This document shows, piece after piece, positions 6,405-11,992 of a DNA stretch of 11,992 nt. Position 1 is the stretch's first letter. Every line of letters begins with the position of its first letter. The position numbers were made by a program, and so were the translations under genes. Source of the DNA: JBHJOF01 sp050330055 (GTDB taxonomy: Bacteria > Pseudomonadota > Alphaproteobacteria > Kiloniellales > JAKSDN01); contig JBHJOF010000187.1 of NCBI GenBank assembly GCA_050330055.1, positions 1-11,992 of the forward strand. Reading direction: 5' to 3'. The notes beneath the pieces were generated by a model. The model had not been told where the DNA came from. It did not search any database and worked only from the letters and a program-made list of their open reading frames with translations.

Positions 6405-7937
6405 ATGGCTTCCCAGGACCGTCTTGTCGTCGGACTCGATTCCTCGACGCAGAGCACCAAGGCGATCGCCTGGGACCGGGGCGGCCGTGCCCTGGCCGAG
6501 GGCCGGGCGCCGATCCCGCTCGCCAACCCCAAGCTGTTCCACTTCGAGCAGGACCCGGCCGACTGGTGGGCGTCCTCCTGCGCGGCGCTGCAGGAGCTGA
6601 CTGCCAAGATCGACGCGACGCGGATCGCCGCCCTCGCGATCTCCAACCAGCGCGAGACCGTCGCCTTCCTGGACAAGGACGGCGAGCCGGTGCGACCGGC
6701 CATGGTCTGGCTCGACGAGCGGGCGCGCCAGGAGGTGCGCGACCTCGCCGACCAGCTCGGCGCCGACACCATCCACCGCATCACCGGGCGCTATCCCGAC
6801 CTGACGCCCTGTGTCTACCGCTTCCTCTGGGTCAAGCGGCACCAGCCCGAGATCTATGCCCGCACCGCCTGCTTCGCCGACGTGCAGTGCTTCCTGGTGC
6901 TGCGCCTGACCGGCCAGAGGCGCACCGGCTGGATCAGCGCCGATCCCATGGGCCTCTTCGACCTGCAGGCCAAGCGCTGGTCGTCCGAGGTCCTGGGCGC
7001 GCTCGAGCTGAGCGAAGACCGCCTGCCCGAGGCGCTGCCGCCCAGCAGCCTCTTGGGCGAGGTCAGCGACGCGGCCGCCAAAGCCACCGGCCTGCCGGCC
7101 GGCATCCCGGTCTTCGCCGCCGGCGGCGACGGCCAGCTGGCCGGGCTCGGCACCGACTGCACACGCTCGGACCGGGCCTACATCAACCTCGGCACCGCCG
7201 TGGTCTCCGGCGTCTGGTCGCGCGAGTACGCCTACAGCAAGGCCTGGCGCACCGAGATCGCGGCGCAGGGCGAGGGCTACATCTTGGAGAACTGCCTGCG
7301 CAGCGGCGCCTTCCTGATCAATTGGTTCGTCGACCAGTTCACGCCACAGGGGCGCGGCGATCCCGCTGTCTTTGAGAAACTCGAACAAGCCGCCTCGGAG
7401 CTGCCGATCGGTGCCGACGGCCTGATGGCGCTGCCCTACTGGTCCGGCGTCATGGACCCCCATTGGGACACCAGCGCGCGCGGCTGCCTGATCGGCTTCG
7501 GCGGCGGCCACACGCCGGCCCACGTCTACCGCGCCATCATCGAGGGCATGACCCTCGACCAGGTGATGCGCACCGCGCTGATGGAGCAGGAAGCCGGCCT
7601 GGAGGTCAGCGAGTACCTGGCGATCGGCGGCGGCGCCGCGAGCCCGCTGTGGCGCCAGATGCTGGCCGACGCCTCGGGCAAGAGCGTGCTGATCAGCGAC
7701 ACGGTCGAGGCCTCGGCCCTGGGCGCAGCCATGATCGCCGCCTCCGGCCTGGGCTGGTATCCGAGCATCGCCGAGGCGGCCCACGCCATGGCCGGCAAGG
7801 CTCGGCCGATCGAGCCGGACGCCGGGCGCGGCAAGCGCTATCGGGCTCTGCTAGAGATCTATCGCGGACTTTACGACGCCACCGCCGCGACCAGCCGCTG
7901 CCTGGTCGCCTTCGCCGCCGAGGAACAGTTCCCATGA
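6405..7937 (+). CDS. FGGY-family carbohydrate/polyol kinase
   Basis: This 510-residue protein has the full length of FGGY kinases: the N-terminal FGGY domain covers about 1-250 and the C-terminal domain about 255-450. The phosphate-1 motif GLDSSTQSTKA is at 10-20. The candidate catalytic Asp is D242 (GGDGQLAG) and the adenosine motif is GGGAASPLW at 408-416. At 80-85 it reads SNQRET, as in glycerol kinase, where the Arg and Glu bind glycerol hydroxyls, and WLDERA follows at 102-107; the QMHG motif expected of xylulokinase is absent. The Tyr that glycerol kinase places near residue 135 is not evident, so the substrate is probably a different or larger polyol or ketose. It catalyses ATP-dependent phosphorylation, committing the imported substrate. 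It starts four bases after the SDR stop, and its last four bases overlap the next gene. Automated naming as xylulokinase or glycerol kinase would be guesswork. Confidence 0.9.
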   Translation: MASQDRLVVGLDSSTQSTKAIAWDRGGRALAEGRAPIPLANPKLFHFEQDPADWWASSCAALQELTAKIDATRIAALAISNQRETVAFLDKDGEPVRPAMVWLDERARQEVRDLADQLGADTIHRITGRYPDLTPCVYRFLWVKRHQPEIYARTACFADVQCFLVLRLTGQRRTGWISADPMGLFDLQAKRWSSEVLGALELSEDRLPEALPPSSLLGEVSDAAAKATGLPAGIPVFAAGGDGQLAGLGTDCTRSDRAYINLGTAVVSGVWSREYAYSKAWRTEIAAQGEGYILENCLRSGAFLINWFVDQFTPQGRGDPAVFEKLEQAASELPIGADGLMALPYWSGVMDPHWDTSARGCLIGFGGGHTPAHVYRAIIEGMTLDQVMRTALMEQEAGLEVSEYLAIGGGAASPLWRQMLADASGKSVLISDTVEASALGAAMIAASGLGWYPSIAEAAHAMAGKARPIEPDAGRGKRYRALLEIYRGLYDATAATSRCLVAFAAEEQFP

Positions 7938-9250
7938 ATCGCAGCACGCAGTACGGCGGCGTGATCGACGCCCTGGTCGCCGGAGACTGGCGCGTTCCCG
8001 GCAGCGGCGAGGCCGTGCGCCTGCCGATCGAGAGCATCGTGATCGAGCCCAGCCTGGACGGCGCCGAGGCCGACCTGGTGGCGCCCCTGCACAACGGCAA
8101 GAGCCTGATGGTCGTGAGCGACCAGTTCACCCGCGCGGCACTGGGCGAGCGCGTTTTCCGGGCGCTGAAGCCGCTCGGCAACGTCACCGAGTTCGTCTGG
8201 GACAGGCCGCGCTGCACGGTCGAGGGCGTCGAGGAGCTGCGCCACGCCACGCGCCACGCCGAGGCGCTGATCGCGGTCGGCTCCGGCACCGTCAGCGACA
8301 GCGTCAAGTACGCCACCTTCCTCGACAAGCGCGCGTACTCGGTCTTCGCCACCTCGCCGATGAACGCCTATACGACGCCGACCGCCTCGGTCTCTCAGGG
8401 TGGCCTCAAGAAATCGCTGACCTGCCACTCGGCCACTGGCGTCTTCTTCGACCTCGAAGTGCTGGCGCGCTGCCCGGCGCGCCTGGTGCGTGCCGCCTTC
8501 GCCGACGTGATCTGCCGCACCACGGCACAGGTCGACTGGCTGCTGTCGCACCAGCTCTTCGACACGCCCTATTCGGAGACGCCCTACGTCCTGCTGTCCT
8601 ACGACGAAGACGGGCTGCTCGACCACGCTGGCGAGCTGACCTCGGGCGAGATCGATTCGCTCGCCATGCTGACCCGCATCTCGGCCATCATGGGCCTCGG
8701 CACCATCTTCACCGGCACCACCCATTCCGGCAGCATGGCAGAGCACATGATGTCGCACCACATCGACATGTTCGCCGGCAAGAGCCATCCCGGCACTTCG
8801 CACGGCGAGCAGGTCGGCGTGACCACGCTGACGGTCTCGGCGCTGCAGAATCAGCTCCTTTCGCGTGACGCGCCGCCCGTGATTCGGCCGACCCGTATAC
8901 CGGTCGAAGAGCTGACCGCGCTTTACGGCAAGGACATGGGCGCCGCCATGCAGGAGCAGTCCGGCAGGAAGGCGATCGACGCGGCCACAGCCGATCGCAT
9001 CAATGCCCGCTTCGCCGCCGACTGGGCCGGATTCGTGGCGCCGCTGCGTGCCGTCATGCTGCCGCTGCAGCGCCTGTGGGATGCCATGACCCGGGCCGGC
9101 GCCGCGCGCACGCCGCAGGAGCTTGGCGTCGCGCCTGAGTTCTATCGCAACGTGGTGCGGCACGCGCGCTTCACGCGCGACCGTTTCACCATCCTCGACC
9201 TGGCCGGCGACAGCGGCGAGCTCGAGGACTTCGCGCAAAGCTCTGCCTGA
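7934..9250 (+). CDS. sn-glycerol-1-phosphate dehydrogenase-like (EgsA/AraM family) enzyme
   Basis: This 438-residue protein belongs to the iron-containing-alcohol-dehydrogenase fold, in the glycerol-1-phosphate dehydrogenase branch. The dinucleotide motif GSGTVSD is at 116-122. SPMNAYTTPTAS is the family's ATSPS.AYTS-like block, and metal ligands are likely D191 (AAFADVICR), H271 (SMAEHMMSHH) and H290 (SHGEQVG). Known members interconvert sn-glycerol-1-phosphate and DHAP using NAD(P)H and Zn or Ni. In this catabolic operon it more likely oxidises a longer polyol phosphate made by the kinase. The start ATG at 7934 overlaps the kinase stop (ATGA) and has GAGGA at 7920-7924, nine bases upstream. 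The frame is open further upstream, but that part is a shadow of the kinase. At 438 residues it is longer than B. subtilis AraM (about 394). No PcrB-like prenyltransferase is nearby, which argues against a lipid role. Confidence 0.85.
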   Translation: MNRSTQYGGVIDALVAGDWRVPGSGEAVRLPIESIVIEPSLDGAEADLVAPLHNGKSLMVVSDQFTRAALGERVFRALKPLGNVTEFVWDRPRCTVEGVEELRHATRHAEALIAVGSGTVSDSVKYATFLDKRAYSVFATSPMNAYTTPTASVSQGGLKKSLTCHSATGVFFDLEVLARCPARLVRAAFADVICRTTAQVDWLLSHQLFDTPYSETPYVLLSYDEDGLLDHAGELTSGEIDSLAMLTRISAIMGLGTIFTGTTHSGSMAEHMMSHHIDMFAGKSHPGTSHGEQVGVTTLTVSALQNQLLSRDAPPVIRPTRIPVEELTALYGKDMGAAMQEQSGRKAIDAATADRINARFAADWAGFVAPLRAVMLPLQRLWDAMTRAGAARTPQELGVAPEFYRNVVRHARFTRDRFTILDLAGDSGELEDFAQSSA

Positions 9251-9279
9251 GCGGGCAAGATCAGGAACGAAAGTCGGAG

Positions 9280-10359
9280 ATGGCATCGGTCGAATACGAC
9301 AAGGTCGGCAAGATCTTCGGCACCGTCCGGGTGATGGAGGACATCAGCTTCATCATTCAGGACCAGCGCTTCGTCGTGCTGCTCGGACCCTCGGGCTGCG
9401 GCAAGACCACGCTGCTGCGCATGACCGCCGGCCTCGAGACCATCACCAAGGGCGAGATCCGCATCGGCGGCGAGCGCATGAACGAGGTGCACCCACGCGA
9501 CCGCGACATCGCCATGGTGTTCCAGAACTACGCGCTCTATCCGCAGATGAAGGTCTACGACAACATCGCCTTCAGCCTGCAGGTGCGCAAGAAGCCGGCC
9601 GAGGAGATCAGGAAGCAGGTCGAGTGGGCGGCCGAGATCCTGAACCTGACGCCCTACCTGCAGCGCTATCCCAAGGAGCTGTCCGGCGGCCAGCGCCAGC
9701 GCGTCGCCATGGGCCGCGCCCTGGTGCGCCATCCCCAGGTCTTCCTGTTCGACGAGCCCTTGTCGAACCTGGACGCCAAGCTGCGCGGCCAGATGCGTTA
9801 CGAGATCCGCCGCCTGCACAATCGGCTGCAGACCACGACGATCTACGTGACGCACGACCAGATCGAGGCCATGACCATGGCCGACGACATCGTGGTCATG
9901 CGCGACGGCAACATCGAGCAGATTGGCTCGCCGGAGACCATCTACGACCGGCCGGCCAACTGCTTCGTCGCCGACTTCATCGGCTCCCCCTCGATCAACT
10001 TCCTCAAAGGCCGGATCGAGGGCGAGGACGGCGCCGCCGTCTGTCGCCTCGGCTCGGTCACTCTGCCGCTGCCCCAGGGAATCGCGGCGGCGCCCGGCCA
10101 AGCCGTGGTCTGCGGCATCCGGCCGGTCGATATCGACGTCGCCGACGGACAGGGTGGTGGCAGCCGCATCCCCGCCGAGATCATCCTGGTCGAGACCACG
10201 GGCGCAGAGTCCCACGTCATCGTCAAGCTCGACGGCCAGGAGCTGCGCGTCGTCGTGCAGGGCCGCTTTCGCGCCCAGCCCGGCGACCGCTGCGCCCTGG
10301 CGGTCGATCCCGCCTCGATGCACCTCTTCGACCAGGCGAGCGAGCGGCGTCTCGGCTGA
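9280..10359 (+). CDS. ABC transporter ATP-binding protein, UgpC/MalK type
   Basis: This 359-residue cytoplasmic ATPase powers the sugar importer. Walker A GPSGCGKT is at 36-43, Q-loop Q82, signature LSGGQRQR from 134, Walker B VFLFDE at 154-159, SNLD D-loop at 162-165 and switch His192. A C-terminal TOBE/OB regulatory domain follows from about residue 240 (SPSINFLKGRI...). This layout defines the CUT1/MalK-UgpC group, which pairs with MalF/MalG-type permeases such as those at 2193 and 3090. It is about 5.3 kb downstream of its permeases with four genes (binding protein, SDR, kinase, dehydrogenase) between. GGAG touches the ATG (9276-9279), and the better spaced AGGAA at 9263-9267 probably serves as ribosome site. 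Its stop codon overlaps the next start by one base (TGATG). Confidence 0.94.
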   Translation: MASVEYDKVGKIFGTVRVMEDISFIIQDQRFVVLLGPSGCGKTTLLRMTAGLETITKGEIRIGGERMNEVHPRDRDIAMVFQNYALYPQMKVYDNIAFSLQVRKKPAEEIRKQVEWAAEILNLTPYLQRYPKELSGGQRQRVAMGRALVRHPQVFLFDEPLSNLDAKLRGQMRYEIRRLHNRLQTTTIYVTHDQIEAMTMADDIVVMRDGNIEQIGSPETIYDRPANCFVADFIGSPSINFLKGRIEGEDGAAVCRLGSVTLPLPQGIAAAPGQAVVCGIRPVDIDVADGQGGGSRIPAEIILVETTGAESHVIVKLDGQELRVVVQGRFRAQPGDRCALAVDPASMHLFDQASERRLG

Positions 10360-11462
10360 TGGCTACAATCCTGATCATCGGTGCCGGTGTGATGGGCAGC
10401 GCGCTCGCGGTCCCGGCAATCGACAATGGCCACCGCGTCAAGCTGGTCGGCACCCATCTGGACGAGGCCGTCATCACAGCACTCAAGGCCGACCGCGGGG
10501 CCCATCCCAAGCTGCACGCTCCCCTGCCCGCCGGCGTCGAGCCCTATGCCTTCGACGAGCTGACGCCGCGCCTCGCCGAAGACGCTGACCTGGTAATCGT
10601 CGGGGTCTCGAGCCCGGGAGTCGACTGGGCCCTGGAGCAGCTGGGCCGGATCCTGACCGGACCCAAGCCGATCGCCCTGGTGACCAAGGGCCTCGGCCGG
10701 CTCGGCGACGGCCTGCAGAGCTTCGTCGAGGTGATCGGGCGCGGCCTGATCGCGCAAGGCCTGCCGGCCATGCCGGTGATCGGCGTCGGCGGGCCCTGCA
10801 TTGCCAAGGAGCTGGCCGACCGGCAGCCGAGCTGCGTGGTCTATGCCTGCGACGACGAATCGGCCGTGGATCGAGCCCGCGCACTGATGCAGACCAGCTA
10901 CTACCGCATCGAGACCAGCCGCGACGTGGCGGGAGTCGAGATCTGCGCGGCGCTGAAGAACTTGCTGACCATAGCGGTCAGCGCCATGGCTACGCGCTAT
11001 CCCGAGCCCAACCCGCAGCCGCACAAGCCCAGGGCGATGAACCCGATCGCCGCCGCCTTCAATCAGGCAGTGCGCGAGATGGCCGGGCTCACCGCCTGGC
11101 TCGGTGGCGAGCCGGCCACCGCCTTCGATCTGGCCGGCCTGGGCGACCTCTATGTCACGGTCGGCGGCGGGCGCAACAGCCGGCTCGGCCTGCTGCTCGG
11201 CCAGGGCATGAGCCTGCGCGACGCGCTGGCCGGGCCGCTCTGCGGCGAGACGGTCGAGGGCGTCGACACCGGCCTCGCCCTCGCCCCGGCGCTGGAGACG
11301 GCGTTCCGGGCCGGGACCCTGGTGCCGGAGGACTACCCCATCACCCGGGCGCTGATCGCTGCGGTCCGCGACGGCGCGCCCTTCGACATCGACTTCACGC
11401 GGCTGCGCCCGGCGCCCCAAACGCCCGGGGGCGCGCGCGCCGCAATGGCGCAGAGCGCGTGA
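10359..11462 (+). CDS. GpsA-like NAD(P)-dependent glycerol-3-phosphate dehydrogenase paralogue
   Basis: This 367-residue protein has the GpsA architecture. A Rossmann motif GAGVMGSALA is at 8-17, TKG at 109-111, GGPCIAKE at 144-151, and the catalytic-Lys motif GVEICAALKN at 192-201 (K200). LAGLGDL is at 258-264, then RN at 272-273 and VEGVDT at 299-304. Housekeeping GpsA (about 330-340 residues) reduces DHAP to sn-glycerol-3-phosphate for lipid synthesis. Here the typical GAGSWGTALA and SRN blocks are altered, and a Pro-rich stretch (about 210-226) lengthens the loop after the catalytic Lys. With its place in a catabolic operon, this suggests a specialised paralogue acting on a polyol or ketose phosphate. 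The start ATG shares its A with the ATPase stop; no good ribosome site is seen, so translation is likely coupled. The key residues are kept, so activity is expected; the substrate is inferred. Confidence 0.82.
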   Translation: MATILIIGAGVMGSALAVPAIDNGHRVKLVGTHLDEAVITALKADRGAHPKLHAPLPAGVEPYAFDELTPRLAEDADLVIVGVSSPGVDWALEQLGRILTGPKPIALVTKGLGRLGDGLQSFVEVIGRGLIAQGLPAMPVIGVGGPCIAKELADRQPSCVVYACDDESAVDRARALMQTSYYRIETSRDVAGVEICAALKNLLTIAVSAMATRYPEPNPQPHKPRAMNPIAAAFNQAVREMAGLTAWLGGEPATAFDLAGLGDLYVTVGGGRNSRLGLLLGQGMSLRDALAGPLCGETVEGVDTGLALAPALETAFRAGTLVPEDYPITRALIAAVRDGAPFDIDFTRLRPAPQTPGGARAAMAQSA

Positions 11463-11482
11463 CGGCATAGGATAACGAGGAC

Positions 11483-11959
11483 ATGAGCGGAGCGGACCTC
11501 AAGGCCAGGAGCGTGGGCATCGGCTGCGACCACCTGGGCCTGGAGCTGAAGAACGCCCTGCGCGGCCATCTCGAGAGGCAGGGCGTGCAGGTTGTCGACA
11601 TCGGCGTCAACGACGGCACGCCGATCGACTATCCCGACATCGGCGCCGAGCTGGCGCGCCGCGTCGCGCGGCACGACTTCGAGCGCGGCGTGCTGGTCTG
11701 CGGCACCGGCGCCGGCATGGCGATCGCCGCCAACAAGGTACCGGGGGTGCGCGCGGTCTGCGTCATGGACCCCTACACGGCGGAACGCGCGATCGCCTCG
11801 AACAACGCCCAGGTCATCACCTTCGGTGCCCAGATCACAGGAGCCTCGGTCGCCTGCATGCTGCTCGACATCTACCTGCGCAACGAGTTCCAAGGCGGCC
11901 GCTCGGCCCCGAAGGTCGCCAAGCTGGAAGCCCTGGACCGGCCCGCGGACTCACGGTGA
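11483..11959 (+). CDS. RpiB/LacA/LacB-family sugar-phosphate isomerase
   Basis: This 158-residue protein is the usual length for RpiB-type isomerases, which interconvert aldose and ketose phosphates (ribose/ribulose-5-P, galactose/tagatose-6-P, or erythrose/erythrulose-4-P for EryI of the erythritol pathway). Seen: IGCDHLGLELK at 13-23, IDYPDIG at 48-54, and the active-site loop CGTGAGMAIAANKVPGVRA at 73-91 with the catalytic-base Cys C73. SNNAQVITFGAQITG begins at 106. That segment normally reads HNxAN; the His, linked to sugar ring opening in RpiB enzymes, is Ser106 here. GAGG lies two bases before the ATG and AGGA ten before. It follows the GpsA-like gene by 20 bp and overlaps the next start. 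Its place after a kinase and polyol-phosphate dehydrogenases fits isomerisation of a ketose phosphate to an aldose phosphate. Confidence 0.9.
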   Translation: MSGADLKARSVGIGCDHLGLELKNALRGHLERQGVQVVDIGVNDGTPIDYPDIGAELARRVARHDFERGVLVCGTGAGMAIAANKVPGVRAVCVMDPYTAERAIASNNAQVITFGAQITGASVACMLLDIYLRNEFQGGRSAPKVAKLEALDRPADSR

Positions 11960-11992
11960 GCGGCGGCGCACTCTTCCTCGGCATCGACGTCG
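11956..11992 (+). CDS. N-terminal fragment of a probable second FGGY-family kinase (cut by window end)
   Basis: A GTG at 11956 overlaps the RpiB stop (GTGA) and opens a frame reading (M)SGGALFLGIDV to the window edge. Residues LGIDV match the first beta-strand of the FGGY kinase/actin-like ATPase fold, which usually continues GT-S/T-S. Only 12 codons are visible, so other actin-fold proteins (ROK or BadF-type) are possible. No clear ribosome site precedes it, so it is probably translated by coupling to the isomerase gene. If it is FGGY, the operon has two kinases. Confidence 0.55.
   Translation, partial: MSGGALFLGIDV

Noticed and set aside
7463..7933. A 157-residue N-terminal extension of the G1PDH-like protein
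   Set aside because: It is a shifted frame of the kinase gene, Arg/Gly-rich, whereas the ATG at 7934 has a good ribosome site and fits the family.
9123..10358. A long frame that would fuse an Arg-rich segment to the GpsA-like protein
   Set aside because: It is a shadow of the ATPase frame; the GpsA Rossmann motif begins just after the ATG at 10359, so no fusion is supported.
9942..11468. A 508-codon minus-strand frame opposite the GpsA-like gene
   Set aside because: Long antisense frames are expected at this GC content; the product is Arg/Gly/Ala-rich with no motifs.
1..11992. CRISPR arrays, tRNA or rRNA genes, insertion sequences, phage genes
   Set aside because: No regularly spaced repeats, tRNA-like or rRNA-like sequence, transposase or terminal inverted repeats were seen; the window reads as a metabolic operon.

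Overview
The window is very GC-rich, densely packed bacterial DNA with strong G/C third-position bias. It most resembles an alphaproteobacterium (Rhodospirillales- or Rhizobiales-like). The grounds are the SorC-regulated polyol cluster with a binding-protein-dependent sugar ABC importer, a Tat-exported binding protein, and a GC-rich intergenic hairpin repeat at the left edge of a kind I associate with that class. The genus cannot be read from the sequence.

Layout: positions 1-184 hold no gene, only a mosaic inverted repeat and a second hairpin. Two genes lie on the minus strand: a class II (FucA-type) aldolase (185-844) and a SorC-family regulator (933-1937). A 255-bp divergent control region (1938-2192) carries a 12-bp tandem operator-like repeat. 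From 2193 to the right edge everything is on the plus strand and looks like one long operon: permease, permease, Tat-signal binding protein, a GC-rich hairpin, SDR oxidoreductase, FGGY kinase, sn-glycerol-1-phosphate-dehydrogenase-like enzyme, ABC ATPase, GpsA-like dehydrogenase, RpiB/LacAB-like isomerase, and the first 12 codons of a probable second FGGY kinase cut by the window end. Several junctions overlap by 1-4 bases (kinase/G1PDH-like, ATPase/GpsA-like, RpiB/second kinase), so translation is probably coupled.

The genes fit uptake and catabolism of a polyol or sugar. The ABC importer brings in the substrate and the FGGY kinase, which has a glycerol-kinase-like NQRET motif, phosphorylates it. 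One or both polyol-phosphate dehydrogenases oxidise the product to a ketose phosphate, RpiB isomerises that to an aldose phosphate, and the SorC protein senses an intermediate. The SDR and the class II aldolase supply an extra oxidation or epimerisation step and a cleavage step. This resembles the erythritol (ery) scheme, but there is no EryB (GlpD-type) dehydrogenase in view. Instead there are two dehydrogenases from families whose classical products are mirror images (sn-glycerol-1-phosphate and sn-glycerol-3-phosphate). That pairing, together with a His-to-Ser change in the RpiB ring-opening position, is the most interesting point and suggests a polyol pathway that may not have been described. 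The substrate itself cannot be read from the sequence.
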